A stretch of 64,000 nucleotides of DNA, taken from positions 8,359,994 to 8,423,993 of the forward strand of contig NC_064047.1 of the NCBI RefSeq assembly GCF_932526225.1. Reading direction: 5' to 3'. The position numbers and the translations under genes were made by a program. This stretch comes from Nematostella vectensis. Its lineage: Eukaryota > Cnidaria > Anthozoa > Actiniaria > Edwardsiidae. Shown one piece after another: positions 49,690 through 63,710 of this stretch. The notes beneath the pieces are model-generated. The model saw only the letters and a list, made by a program, of their open reading frames with translations, ran no database searches and was not told the DNA's origin. Numbering within the stretch: position 1 is the first letter of the stretch; the number at the start of each line of letters is the position of its first letter.

Positions 49690-52600
49690 CTACCCTGTTT
49701 TGAGAGCTCATCCAAAAATTTGTGCGAGAGCATTCAAGGGCTTATAACTTTGGGAACATTTTCTACCTTGAGGTAGAAAGTGCTCACAAAGTTTGAGATG
49801 ACCTCTAATAAATACTTGCTTGAATTCCAAATATCAAAAAGACATGTCTTTTTTGCAAGCCACTAAAAACAGAATATTTTTTGTTACTTTTGCTGCTCAA
49901 AATGCGACTCGTCGCGACTTTAGCAATCAGTTCGTCACAGTCACAGACTCTTTCTACACTCTTTAGTGTCACTCTCAGACACAATCAACACCTCGATGGC
50001 AACGATAATAACAAAATGGGTGTTTAATTAGCCCACTCTTCAGGCTTTTCCGCGCAAAAAAGGAATCTCCCTTAATAGAAACTTGGTTTCTGTGATGAAA
50101 ACAGCGATAATCAGATGGAACGAAAGAAGCATTGCTTATAAAAATGAACGTTGTTTTAAATTTGAAAGAAGATATAAAAAAACTAGCTATGACGACCAAT
50201 AGTTGGAAAATCCGTCATTTTTGAAAACTACGAACCAGAGAAAAAAAGGGGATACAATTTAACCAATAAATAAATATTTATCATGGCGTATTGATTACTT
50301 GTTACCATGTGTGTAAAACCTTTGGGTCATGATCCATCCCTAAGCAAAAGACACATACTATCAGGCACTTAGGAATAAACTTCTATTGCTTCTCTATCAG
50401 TAGAAGCCACAAGGCCTTATCAACCAAATGAGCGCACTAGGGTGCCATAATTACCCCTCTAAGTAAGGCTGATGGCGGCAGTGGTGGCGAAATGCTTGAT
50501 GGAGAGGAGCTAAGCTATTTTTGAGTGGGTGATCTACACATTACCGGATACATCTCTTAATGGATTTTAATGCGATTTGGCCACTATAGACGCGCGTGAT
50601 GGATGAATACAGTTATTCAGTAAATCAGTGAGTCGTTGAGTGTTAGGTAATCAAGAGAATGCACGTAAATACACGGTAAGGAAGAGACAATGATATCTAT
50701 TTCTAAGAACTTTTCTCGCGCACCTGTGAAACCGTACGACTTAGGGCAGTTCACCCGCAGGAGGTACTTCAGATTCATAAAGACATTGTCACATCTCTAC
50801 ATTAGCGGTACGAGAACGTGGATGATTTTAAAAGGTCATTTATAAGCCTAAGGCATGGTGTGTTGATTTGCCATGCAACCAGATAGAAAATAATATGGAT
50901 CCTTTGATGAGTTACGTTAAAATCCGCGCCATACACTATATCTCGTTTTATATCATTAGCAAACGAATATCTTATTTTGTACCATGCTTTAGACATTGCC
51001 AGGTATTGCATATTTGGGTGTTCCAAAGGAGCAGTAGAATACGACGAAAGGTAACTCAATCCTCAAAGTTATGGTTACTCCACGTTTTTATTACCATGTA
51101 TCTGATATAGCATTGGACAGTATTCGTGATTAAAAATGACGCGATTCGTGTCTCACTGTGGAAATTTAAAGATATCATCATTTTAAAAAGCCATATTTTG
51201 AGATGCGAGTGTCCGTAGGTAGAAGAGTCTGACAAAAGGGTGATGGGTGGTGGTGATGGTGTTGTGGTGGTGGTGGGGGGGATGTTAAACCTATTACCCC
51301 TTTTGTTACGTACGATATTGAATTGAATTGAATATTTTTCAACTATACCTGTATTTGTATATGAACAAACAACGTGCAACACTGGCCGCATGCGAGCAGG
51401 TCGCGTACACCGGGTGTATCACTGCAGTAAGAAGATATTCTATTTCTAAACAAGATTTGAACCAAAGGCTTCATTAAGCTTTTAGCGCCTTTAGAGGCAG
51501 GTGTTATTGTTCATGAGATCTCTTGAAAAGAACAAAAAGAAATAGAATAATGAAACGCGTATGGATTTTCAAAATCCCATTTTGATACGCAAAGGAAAAT
51601 GAGTATGAAAACTAGAAATTTTGCGTGCGCTAAGAACATTCACACATCCTTTAAGAAACAACGCATTACCACAATTATAACATTACAAAAATCTGACGTA
51701 AATCCCCCAACAGTCCAAACACAAGGTTTTTGATCTCCAAGCCTGACAGAACCGGAGGCGCCCCAAGAAGCTCATGAGACATGATGAATAATTCCCAACA
51801 GGATACGAACAGCACACGCTGCCAACAGCAAACAGCAGCTCCTTGTATATTTGCGGGGCTTGACCGTTTGTCAAACAAATTTCCCTTTTCTGGGACGACA
51901 GCTGAAACGACAGATAGTACATCCTTTCGGAGCAAATCTTTTAAGGGAGATCATATAATACAATTGAAAATGACAAAACCTTATCTGCATTTTACGAGGT
52001 AAGCCTCTTTCTTTTTCGATTTTCATAACAGCAGCTGAATGAGAAAAGAAGTTTGTTCATGATTGGCCCATTTTACTAAGCTTTAAGAGCTAACAAAGTC
52101 ACCTCAAATGTTTTAGGAGAATACTAGGGCTAAACTAAAGTTATCGACATCTTGGTGAAAAAGCCTATAATTCTCCCTTCAAGATCATCCCTCGAGAGAC
52201 AGGTCAGGCGATGTGATTATTGGACTATCAACGATCATAGGGCATTATTTTTTAGATGAATCTAAAAAACGTTTAGCTTATTAGCATGCATTTTTGCAGT
52301 TTTGTGCATTCTTTACATAACGTTAAACACACTGATATTTTAATTACCGAAAAATGAAACAACAACACAAGAGTTTACAATATTTTTACAACAACATAGC
52401 CAAGGCTAAACAGTGCGCTTTGAACAAAGACCAAGCTACAGGAGGTTTAACTGTTCGCGTGGCGCTTCATCAAAAACGACATTTACCCAGTTACTGCTGC
52501 GTTTGTTTGTATCTATTTAATTGACACGCCAAAGGGTCGCAGCTTTTACGACACTGAACCACAAGAAATCATTTACTCTACTAATATCTAGGAATCGCTT

Positions 52601-53700
52601 ACAAAGCTCTGATAACGATAGCTTGTATGGGGTAATGGTCTAAATGATATTCTCCGGCAGACATGACGACTAGGTTTACCCTTACAAGTAACCATTGCTT
52701 GGATGACATTACGACTGACTTAGGTTATACTTATGCTCTTCGTGAACTAGCACACGAGTAAAAAGGTAAGGTTTCAAAAAAGCCAATAAGAAGTATTCTG
52801 AAGCGAAATTAGATTTAGAAAAATGTCACAAGCTTGACAAAATGCCCAAAATCTCCGGCAGGTGTCTTTGGGGAAAAGAAAAATACAGATTATTATTCCT
52901 TTTGGATAGAAATGGTATAAACTCCTGGATCTAGCTTATATTGAAATGTAGAGGTTATAGTGAAAGCAGGATTCTAATTAAAAACACATTCTCTCACTGC
53001 AATTGATATTTAGAAAACCTATGAAGTAAATGGCAGAAAAACGAAACCTTCCTATGCCTCGAAAGCCACTGTCCCGATGTTGACAAAGGTAGGGGAAAAA
53101 CACAGAAAAAGCAAAAATCGAAATAAAAAGGGCAGGGGAAAAATAACTAAAACAACAAAGTTTTCCAAAGGAGCAGGAAATTATATAATTTAATAGCTTC
53201 TCAGTGGTAACAAGATATTTCCATGATATTTCCATCTCATTAGGTACCCCTTTGAATTTTTTTTTATAATCCAAGAAAAAAAAAACATAAGAGGAAAAGA
53301 AAGATGTTTGATTAGGCGTTAGGGTGATACTTAATTGTATTTATTCGTTTTTGTTTTCGCCCTGATGAGATATAAACAAAAAGTTGGATAATCACAGTAA
53401 GAACCAGTCCCAAGGTTTGTTATACCTAGTTCCTGTCAGGACAGTCAGGATGTTTGATACACCAGGCATATACCGACATCGGTTTTTATCTAGACGCCAA
53501 AAGCTGAGACAATATTTAGCTGTCGCAGAATATGTCTAGAGTACAATCGCATATTTTATCCTGGCGCATTTCGCGAAAGAAAATCGACCATTTGTTATTG
53601 TCAAATTTTGTCAATTGGGTTATCATTATTTTTATAATGTTGTCTACACTCGAAATGCTGCTAATTACATTCACGTGAAACCCACCAAGTAACCTTATGT
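49690..53700. other. Intergenic, no gene recognised
   Basis: Only short unsupported open frames. A (GGT)n-like stretch occurs at 51240-51285. No recognised domain or splice-bounded exon. Confidence 0.45.
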
Positions 53701-54391
53701 GTAGATAAGTGTTTAAGTAAAGGAAGGTCATTATTCATTGAGGGGGGGGGGGGGGGATGGGAGGGAGGGCTGCTTTAGTTGAATTTTTTTCTGGTTCAAA
53801 AATTGCCACCCTCCCTCAATCTAAAGCACAAAAATAGTGACCCTTCCCTTAAAAGACGACCAAAAATTAAGGCCTTCCCCGGGACAAAAAAGGAACTATA
53901 ATTATTGTGTTTGTGTGTAATGGGAAGGGGGGGGGGACTGACTTTGAATGCACTTAGGAAAAAAGTTGATTTCGAGCCCATTTTTTAGGGGTGTAAACAA
54001 TAATATTGTGTAGAGGGTCTTGGGGCACTCTCCCCTGTGAAAATTTTGCCATTTTCAAATATATGAAATGCTAATTATTGTTATAACCTAAGAAGAAACA
54101 GTATCATTAGCTCCTTCCAAACTAAAATCTTATTTAAATACTGTTTTCATACCACTAATCTGACAAGTTAGTATGGGAGGGTTTTTCTCATAAATAGAAA
54201 TTCGTAAATTCATTGATAAAAGTTAAAAAAAAAACTGCAAAAGATGAAAATAGTAGCAGAGGCCACACTTTAGGGAATAATGATTTTCAACGCCAAGCAA
54301 AGGAAAGTCATGAAAGTTAAAGCAGAAGGCGCATTTCATTCATTTTTCTATTTTTTTATTTTGAATTGAAATTCCAGACTTTTAGGAGCCA

Positions 54392-54506
54392 CCTTCCCTG
54401 CTAGCAGAGGCCTCTTTTCTCTGTATTTCACTGTGTTGGAGTTCGCGAGTAAAAGATACCAGCACAGCGAAATACAGAGAAAAGAGGCCTCTGCTAGCAG
54501 GGAAGG
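54392..54506. repeat. Hairpin element with about 43-bp arms
   Basis: CCTTCCCTGCTAGCAGAGGC with CTCTTTTCTCTGTATTTC is followed after about 30 bases by its near-exact inverse GAAATACAGAGAAAAGAG with GCCTCTGCTAGCAGGGAAGG. Simple, compact and non-coding. Confidence 0.9.
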
Positions 54507-54703
54507 AGGCTCGGAACTTGATCAGAATACTTGTTCAAAACAAGTAAACCCGGTATCAAAAATTGAGGCCCTCCCCCAAATTGATACTCAAAAAACCGCA
54601 ACCCTTCCCCCAAACATATCAGCCCCCCTCCCCCCCGTTAAACAATTTCCCTTCCCTAAACTGATAGCCTAATATGTACTTATGACTGTGTGGCATAGGG
54701 GGT

Positions 54704-54778
54704 GATGGAGATGAGGGAGTGATGGAGATGAGGGGGTGATGGAGATGAGGGGGTGATGGAGATGAGGGGGTAATGCAT
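54704..54778. repeat. 17-bp tandem repeat, about 4.5 copies
   Basis: Unit TGATGGAGATGAGGGGG, tandem. Confidence 0.85.
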
Positions 54779-55074
54779 GTGAATGGATATGGGGATGGGG
54801 GGAATGGATGGATTAGGTGGGTGTGCCTTAATCCGTAACAATTCTTACCGGAGGTTCTTTGAAATTACTCTTCTTTTTCCATATCATACCTTAGTCTGCG
54901 CACCCATTGTAGGCATCCTGTGTATTCGGATAAACTATCTTTTGAACCATATGAGCCTCAGAGCACAATAACTGCGAGACAGTTCCCTGGTGGAATATTT
55001 CTTTTGCTATCGAGGCTCCTTGATGGAATATATCGTTCGCATCTCTTAGCAGGTCTCGAAATATTGGGGTAAAC

Positions 55075-56265
55075 ATGGGGGGGGGGGGGGGGGGCATAGC
55101 CAAGCTCCTACTGGTAATTTCTTTATATTTTTAAAATATTGGGGGGGGGGGGGCATAGCCAAGCTCCTACAGGTAATTTCTTTATATTTTTAAAATATTG
55201 GGGGGGAGGCATAGCCAAGCTCCTACTGGTAATTTCTTTATATTTTTAAAATATTGGGGGGGGGGGGGGGGCATAGCCAAGCTCCTACCGGTAATTTCTT
55301 TATATTTTTAAAATATTGGGGGGGGGGCATAGCCAAGCTCCTACTGGTAATTTCTTTATATTTTTAAAATATTGGGAGGGGGGTCATAGCCAAGCTCCTA
55401 CTGGTAATTTCTTTATATTTTTAAAATATTGGGGGGGGCATAGCCAAGCTCCTACTGGTAATTGCTTTATATTTTTAAAATATTGGGGGGGGGGGGGGGT
55501 GTGGGGGGCATAGCCAAGCTCCTACTGGTAATTGCTTTATATTTTTAAAATATTGGGGGGGAGGCATAGCCAAGCTTCTACTGGTAATTTCTTTATATAT
55601 TTTAAAATATTGGGGGGGGGGGGGGGGGGGCATAGCCAAGCTCCTACTGGTAATTTCTTTATATTTTTAAAATATTGGGGAGGGGGGGCATAGCCAAGCT
55701 CCTACTGGTAATTTCTTTATATTTTTTAAAATATTGGGGGGGGGGGGGGCATAGCCAAGCTCCTACTGGTAATTTCTTTATATTTTTAAAATATTGGGGG
55801 GGGGGGGCATAGCCAAGCTCCTACTGGTAATTTCTTTATATTTTTTAAAATATTGGGGGGGGGCATAGCCAAGCTCCTACTGGTAATTTCTTTATATTTT
55901 TAAAATATTGGGGGGGGGGGGGGCATAGCCAAGCTTCTACTGGTAATTTCTTTATATTTTTAAAATATTAGAGGGGGGGCATAGCCAAGCCTCTACTGGT
56001 AATTTCTTTATATTTTTAAAATATTGGGGGGGCATAGCCAAGCCTCTACTGGTAATTTCTTTATATTTTTAAAATATTAGGGGGGGGGGGCATAGCCAAG
56101 CTCCTACAGGTAATTTCTTTATATTTTTAAAATATTGGGGGGGGGGGGCATAGCCAAGCTCCTACTGGTAATTTTTTTATATTTTTAAAATATTGGGGGG
56201 GCATAGCCAAGCTCATACAGGTAATTTCTTTATATTTTTAAAATATTGGGGAAAGGGGGGGGGCA
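55075..56265. repeat. Satellite of about 20 units, each with a G-tract of variable length
   Basis: The unit has a very conserved part of about 50 bp (CATAGCCAAGCTCCTACTGG, TAATTTCTTTATATTTTTAA, AATATT) followed by 6 to about 20 G. The conserved part varies little between units (CTCCTACAGG, CTTCTACTGG, CCTCTACTGG). Unit length varies from about 52 to 70 bp mostly because of the G-tract. Confidence 0.95.
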
Positions 56266-56355
56266 TGGCACATACCCATAGTACCCCACACCCCGCTGCG
56301 GCCCTGTACAGCACAAATAACATTTGAGATTTACATCCAACTATGTTATGAATTA

Positions 56356-56652
56356 GAGTACTTAAATTTCGCGTCACTTTAATTTGGCGAATTTCGCGAT
56401 TTTGAAAGGTTCGCGAAAATTAAGTGTCGCGAAAATTGCCAAAAATGCCCACGCATCTTTTGTGAAATTTGTTTCAGTTTAAGATTACAGCACATTTAAA
56501 TTCTACTTGTTTTTATGGATTTTATCATCCCGAAATCGCGAAAAAATAATCATCTGGTTTTAAAAAAAATGGGTAAATCGCGAAAATAAAGTGTCGCGAA
56601 ATATCTTCATCTCAAAATCGCCAAATTTTAACGTCGCAAAAATTAAGTGTAA
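56356..56652. mobile_element. TTTTCGCG-rich MITE, copy 2
   Basis: Starts AGTACTTAAATTTCGCGTCA and ends AATTAAGTGT. The interior has repeated CGCGAAAA / TTTTCGCG, inverted relative to 16147-16540. Confidence 0.7.
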
Positions 56653-57291
56653 TAACGCATAGAAAATCATTTGCGTGAATCCTTGAAAATCCTTGAGCTT
56701 AATGATAATCAGTCTTGTTTCCAGTTCCTTCATTTCTTATTATAAATAACCACTTTCCTACGTGCGTGATAGTATCAAAATAAATTAGATTTTCTGGCCT
56801 GTTATCTAAAACACTAACAACTCTTAATCTAAGTTATTTTTTATTCAGTCCACTACTTTGTGTTATAAGGAGGACCTAATAGGAACCACAAGAAAAAAAT
56901 TATCACTAGAAATAATCTTTGTACTTAATTTTTGAGCTACTGGAGCTCGCAATGTGGCATCTTAAAATATTCTTAATAGATTCCATTACTATATGTAATT
57001 GGAATGTAATTGAATTATTTTACAGAAACTCATAATAGATTTAAAGATAAATTGATTTGATTACTTGAACAACCTTGGCACTTGGTTTAATAAGCTGCTA
57101 GAGCATTTGCAAGTCCAAATGGAAGATAGAATTCTCTTGTTGACCATTGCTAAGTTCGAATATGTTGATTAGTCGATAAAGACCGAAAAGGAATGGAGAC
57201 CTACGCATTTACGCTGCGGGGAGGTATGGGCGAACAAGTAACAGAAAGTTTTCCAGTTACGGCAAACTAGACAAAGAATCAGTTATATCAT

Positions 57292-57613
57292 CAGGCCCGC
57301 ACCCAGTATTTTTCTTGGGGAGCGGGGGGGTGCGAAATCAGTGGACCAAATTTTGTCTTGGGGGCGGAGGAGATAGTGAGTTTTCTGATAAAAATCTTAC
57401 CAACCACGAAAGAACGTCCAAGGGACGTTGATTGTCGGATTTGGCTAAAAATAGCCTGACTTATGGATTGATGACATACCAGAGTGATCTAGATTATGCT
57501 TTATAGTTTTGTCTACAAATAGCACGTTTATTAAGAACCTAAAATAGACTTTCGGCAGTGGGGGGAAAAGTGGGTGCATCCGCACTTCCTGCACCCCCCT
57601 GGGTAAGGGCCTG
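57292..57613. mobile_element. MITE with CAGGCCC ends and ATCAT target duplication
   Basis: CAGGCCCGCACCCAG at the left, CTGGGTAAGGGCCTG at the right, with ATCAT on both sides (57287-57291 and 57614-57618). Internal G-rich stretches. Non-coding. Confidence 0.75.
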
Positions 57614-58499
57614 ATCATAGAGTGACTGGATCACTGTAGAGTGAGTGAGTGAAGATGACAGATTCCAGGATCGAGAATACGAGCAAAGAATACCAAAGCA
57701 AAAGTCAAACCAGCTTATCACGCTAATAAAAGCATCAATCAGTCTCACGACAAGATGCTGAGTTTAGTTGGAATGTTTAATTCAACTTCAAATATTGTGA
57801 TGATCGAAAGTCACTTCGTGGCCGGATAATTGTTCTAGCTCGATTAACAAGAATCCTATGAAAACGAAAAAGGGGAAAGGAAGTAAACCCAAACAAGCGC
57901 CCGGTTAACTCCGTGAGAAACACACAGCGCCAAAATTCTGAAGGGGGTGACTGGACTTGGTGAGGAAGATAACTTCAAATACTTGATTTTGAATCCTTCT
58001 TATTACTTTTGTAGCTAGTGTGTCTTATAAGCTACAAGCATCTATAATAATTTGTGCAGAGACCAGTGAGAATGAAAGGCATATTTTCGCACGCGCATTT
58101 TTTTACGTATGACACATTTTGTTTTTTCTTTCCTCAAAGTCAAACGAAAAGTAGAACTTACTTCTACTTTCCGCATTAACTTTTTTCAAGTCGCAGAAAA
58201 AAAACTTGCGGCGATAATTTTCTTGCTGAAAAGTGTACGGGTGATGGGGGTTTCTAACTGACGGATAACAATAGAGACATTAAAAACGTAGACAACGCTG
58301 TTACGCCGTCCAAAGATCTTATAACAAGAGCGTATCTCATAACTAATAAATGTGGAAATGGAAATAGAGAGAGTAACATTCAGAGGGCCTTAGGATAACT
58401 TGCCACAATTGTTCTAAAAGAACATCACACCTTATTAAGAACAGGCCTTGCATTTATACAGAATAAAACGAAATTATGCGTCGATATGCAATAGAGTAT

Positions 58500-58721
58500 T
58501 CCGATGTTTAGCTATACACCAAACACTGGAAATCGACTCGTCTTTAATAAGACTTCTTCAGGGCAGACTTCTTCAGGGCAGACTTTAGTCTGCCCTGAAG
58601 AAGTCTTATTAAAGACGAAAATTTGGCAGAGTCGATTTCCAGTTTTTGGTGTATTGTATTCATTGTTCTGGTACGAGATCTCGACAGTTTGGTTTTTTTT
58701 ATTCTATCCGATGTTTAGCTA
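58500..58721. mobile_element. Hairpin element bounded by 15-bp direct repeats
   Basis: TCCGATGTTTAGCTA at 58500-58514 and 58707-58721 bounds 192 bp. Inside is a long hairpin: ACACTGGAAATCGACTCG, CTTTAATAAGACTTCTTCAG and GGCAGACT pair with the inverse ending at about 58653. A 17-bp piece (CTTCTTCAGGGCAGACT) is doubled in the left arm. The right end has a run of eight T. Confidence 0.75.
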
Positions 58722-59149
58722 AATAGAGAATGGGCAACCAGAGAAATGAAAACATGTAAATGTTATATAAAAATGACCGATAAATTGTTAATTTACATTT
58801 TGTACGAGATAAGTCAGTATATAGTGCTCTCTTTTATCACGATGAAATGGTTGATAAAAAAAACTGGCGTCAATAATTATCAGTAATCTGATAACAGATA
58901 GAAACCGACCTAATATCAGATTTAAATTGGACAGATAGATATTGAAACAGATGATGATCCTACATTCGAAATAGTCGTTGTCGATATTAGCCCCGCCAAC
59001 AGGCGGGTATCGAAAAGCGACAGAAAAAAAAAAAGAAGAAAGACATGTTATTTTAAAAATATTCGTCTGTTCCAATATGATCCCAATGAAAATGGGATTC
59101 GTCTCACCATTTGTCAAAATTATATAAGGGGCTCGAGAAATTTCCGAGG

Positions 59150-62100
59150 TCTAAATGGGGGGACTTCTTGGCTTAACTTGTCTCGGTTTAGGGACAGTTT
59201 ATTTGGCATGCACAATCCAGGAGTCCAAGATACGTATTAAACCACGTTTATCTATGCACCTCAAACCTGTATACACCCTATATACATTTTTTCATGGTTT
59301 CGCTACATGCTTGTTCCGTTAAAATCATTAACAAAACGTTCTAATGCTACAAACGCTCATTTTTCGGAAGTGACCGCGTTTGTCAAAAACGACAATTTTT
59401 GACTAAATTTTCTTGATATGTTTAGATAATGTCTCATACATTTACTGTATTTTGGGCTGCTAAAGGGGGGGGGGGGGGGGGGGGAGAGGGGCCCTAGGCC
59501 ACCCTCAGGCTACGCCCCTGCCTCGATCATTTTTGATGTGCTGTCTTCTTCTCTTTCTTTCTTTTCTCTCTCGAGCTGCACTTTTCTTGCATGAAGAAGA
59601 ACGAAAGCCTTTCTTCTTCGTCTGTGTCATATATAGCTTCAACCTTTGTCAAGTTGACAACCTAGATTTATTCGCACTTTCGAGAAATTATGTACCTTCA
59701 CTTTTTCTTAATTAATGTTTTAATGAATTAATGAACTTATGAGGGGGGAGCATAAGGGGGGAAATGGGAAATTTTGTTCCACCTCAAGGGGGGGGCAATT
59801 ATAATTTTTTCCCCTTACTTTTATCAAAATCTTCACCCCCCCCCCCCCTTTTCGGGATAATAAATTAACTTTCTCTTAGGGCTGTTTTTTTCATTCTTGT
59901 AGAATCGCTCAGCATTAATAAACCTTTTCGCAATTTGCGATGTCTTTTTGTGTGAACCAAATTGCCTGTTGAGCGATTATATTCCAGTATTGTTCACCGG
60001 CGCCAACACAAAGCCCAGAATAATTAGCATTCTATTATGGCTTAAGTCAGCCTTTTTAATTGTCCAACCCATGCTTATATCAACAAAACAATCTATACAT
60101 TTAAGAAACATTCCGAAGAACTTGTTGGAATTTGTACGGATCGGCAAGTGAACTTTTGAGTACAGGGTTATGAAACTATTGTTCGACCGGTACCTCAAGT
60201 GTAAGTATTTCACGCCTACAAAACAACCTCACTAATATAGCGATCTAGCCAAAGTTTAGCTTAATAATAACACATTAAGCGACAGCTTGTGTGACAAAAA
60301 TGTGCTCGCTTTACCTAGTGCTTTTTTCCTGAACTCAATATCGTGAAGTTTATGCTTCAGAAGCTTTCCTTGCAACGTTTGCCTTATCTTTGCAATAAAA
60401 TAAAACATAATCGACTTTTAAAGTGCGTTGATTACACAAGCTCACCATAAGAAAGCTTTAGCATTAATGTCAAAACAATTAAAAGCGCTGTGTTGATACA
60501 AACTTGTACTGTTATGGCCCGGAAAAAGTTTAGAAAAGCATTGATTCATTTTAGAATACTGCAGAAGAGGGGCGAAAGAGAAGTTGATTAACTTCTAATA
60601 TGCCTTAAAATAGCTCCTGCGTTTTTAACGCTGTTTAACTTAAATTATTTCAAATGTCTCTGTAGTAGAAATGTTATGAAAGCTCATGACGAATCTGCGA
60701 GAAGATACTCATCCTAGATAAAGAAATAGTATAGGTTATATTGCTACCATGATGGATGACGGCCTTAACAGAAGATTTATAATAGATACCGTGCATAACA
60801 AGAGATCGCCATGGGGATAAAGTCCTAATTTTGACGCTAATAGTTTTCTCTCACCTCCAAGGCATAAAAAAGACCGTTTACAAGGAGCTCTGTTTTATAT
60901 TCCAGAAAATATGACAAACAGAAAGCTGTACAATGAGCCAAAAGCTAGCTAAAATCAACCTAGCCCTTAACCACTTGTTATTGGCATATTTTTTTTAATG
61001 GGCGATTACGGGTAGTATATTTCCAGGTAAAATCTCTCAACAATAGAAGCACTTCCCGCCCGCTCTAATGGTGCGTTATAAAACGAAATAGAATAATGTA
61101 AGTATTTCCCCAGTTTTATTACTTCTGAACACATACCAGGGGAAGGAGAGAACTCCGGTCAATGGCAAATCAATAATAATCTCCGGTATTATCTTTCTCG
61201 GTAAAGCAAATGTTGTCTAGAATAGTGATAAGAAAAGTAAATAATGCTGCTTTGAATTTGCATTCGCTAAATATTTATATTACACATTTAAACAATATTT
61301 TTAAAAACGGCTCTCATTTCTGAGACACGTTCCGTCCAAATCTGGAAAAGTTTTCAGATAAATGTGTCTATATTTTCATCTTTACCTCTTTTAGTCAAAA
61401 GTGAAAGAAGATCTTACAAAATACACATACAACTCATGTCTCATTCACACTTTAACCTGCTCACGCATGCATCTAAAAGACTTATCTAAAACTGATGCCG
61501 CTTTCACATAAACGTTTTTCACGCATCTAAGATGCTTGTGTATAATTGATAGAATGGGGTGTTGTAATTGTGACCTGAGGGCATTGGGGGAAAGGGGGGG
61601 ATGGGGCTTATGATGACCTGGGGTCAGAGAGGGGTAGTGATGGCGACCTGAGGATGATGTAAAGGAGGGATGTAGGGAGGAGGGGGGGGGGCAATGATTA
61701 TAAAAAAAACTGCTTAATGTCGTTGCTATTTGAGCGCATATTCAATTTTAATGAATTGAAATGAAATACTGTCATAAAAAATTGCATTCTAAGACTATAT
61801 AAATAGGTCCGCACCTCTGGTGCTGTTACCAAGTGTATCCAAAGAGCTAAGCACTAGAGAGTCTTCTAATTAGTGTCATTAGGGGGTCGAGCGTAATGTG
61901 AACTCCTAGCGATATATTAACGCGCTTTCAGACAGCTAATATCATCAGGTAGGCGCGACATATTATTCAGGGTGCGTAAAGTACACGGAGACGCCGTGGT
62001 TCGTGTTTGTCATACATAGCTTTCCTGATATCGGAGAGCTTACTATAAGCCCTGACATCAGATAGCTTAATAGTAAACATCTTTACAAGAGGGAGTAAGA

Positions 62101-62280
62101 GCACAAGTGTTTAAACAGATCTCCGCAAAGTGTATCAGCGGGGAGCCCAGTCTGTACCTCATAAGTGGGTTATTTTGGGAGTCTTTTCTGTATACCTCCA
62201 CTTGTAAGTTGTTCAAACTGGTCGATTAACTAGTGTTGTGAACGACATTCTAATAGTTTGATCGCTATTTGATTCTTAAT
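59150..62280. other. Intergenic, no gene recognised
   Basis: Poly-G and poly-C tracts at 59465-59485 and 59837-59850. No supported exon. Confidence 0.45.
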
Positions 62281-62286
62281 TTGCAG

Positions 62287-62355
62287 TGTTTGAGCTGAGA
62301 GGAGCATATTACCTGTTGAGAAACAGAACGCATCTTACGCACGAAGGGCAAATTG
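62287..62355 (+). other. Candidate untranslated leader exon of the next gene
   Basis: TTTGCAG precedes a 69-base segment that ends AAATTG followed by the donor GTAAGA. It contains no ATG. Splicing to the acceptor at 63836-63837 would place it directly before the signal-peptide exon, but out of frame with its ATG, which fits a 5' UTR exon. Confidence 0.3.
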
Positions 62356-63279
62356 GTAAGATGATAAGATCCATGTTACAAGCACCACAATCTTGGTCCG
62401 TTTTTTTGGCTTCGACTACTTCAGAATCGTTATGTTATGATGTCAGTGTAAGGTATCGTTATGATGTCTATGACATCGGGACTAGGTAGGAAAACTATCA
62501 AGTAATTATTTCAAGCAGAGGTACTCAACAAAACTGGCATAGACCAACAATTTAATAAGTGCTTACTCGCCCAAGGGCTTATACAATTAGCCAAGATAAC
62601 GTCAAATTACACCTTATAAACAGATTATTAAACTTATCTCAATAAAGCAGAACTTGTAGAGCAGTTTGAGACACAAATTTTAACTTAAAGCGCCGCTACC
62701 GCTAGCTACAAAAGAGAAGAGAAATAGCCAAAACTATTTCGCTATTTAATCGAAGATGCCTGCATACCAAATAGTAAAAATTCATAATATTATTAAAGGT
62801 ATTTCACAAGCCAAGAAAGGGATCTGTAGGTGATTAACTGTAATTTTCTTATCTTATCTTTTCCGAAACCACCAGTAATTGCCATATACCTCAGTTAAAA
62901 CTTTTTTGGCTTCTTACCTAGCTACATTTACCACGTATTTCATGTAACCTAAAGTACATATTTCATTAAACTTTTTTATTAAATTCAGTCTGAATACGCA
63001 GCTGTAACAATTACAAGGCCGAACAGAATTGAAAATGCAAATATCACGGGAAGTATTCGGTGTTCTGTCTTGTACTGATTGTTAGTGAATTTTCAGTTAA
63101 TTGTCTTGTCTTCCCACACAAGCTTTTCGAATAAATGTCTAAAAGTGTTTACGCATTCAACACTGGGTGTTTATATGAGGTGTTTACACTTGCGCTAGCA
63201 AAACATATATCGAGATCGCAGCCAAGTGGCGTTGAGTGATTGGCGATAGTTTACAGTGCCTCACGGCTTGTCTTTTATT

Positions 63280-63710
63280 ATCAAGACCTTATCCACGCGG
63301 TAACCTTGGCGTAGATAACGATATATATCATCATGGTCTTGTCCACACGGAAACTTTTCAGTAAATAATGATCTATATTATAACAAGGTCTTATCCACAC
63401 GGTAACCTTTCAGTAGATAATGATATATATCATCAAGGTCTTATCCACACGGTAACCTTTCATTAGAGTAATCTATATTAACACAAGGTGTTATCCACAC
63501 GGTAACCTTTCAGTAGATAATGATATATATTATCACAAGGTCTTATCCACAAGGTAACATTCCAGTAGAGTAATCTATATAACCAAGGTGTTATCCACAC
63601 GGTAACCTTTCAGTAGAGATGATCTATATTATAACAAGGTCTTATCCACACGGTAACCTTTCAGTAAAATGATCTATATTATCAAGGTGTTATCAACACG
63701 GTAAATTTTC
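63280..63710. repeat. Tandem repeat, about 9 units of 44-55 bp
   Basis: The unit contains AAGGTSTTATCCACACGG, TAACCTTTCAGTAGA and TGATMTATAT. Unit length varies. It lies 130 bp before the first coding exon of the next gene. Confidence 0.9.

Noticed and set aside
63288-63700. Multiple TTATCCACA motifs like bacterial DnaA boxes
   Set aside because: The DNA is clearly eukaryotic; the motif is part of a tandem repeat unit.
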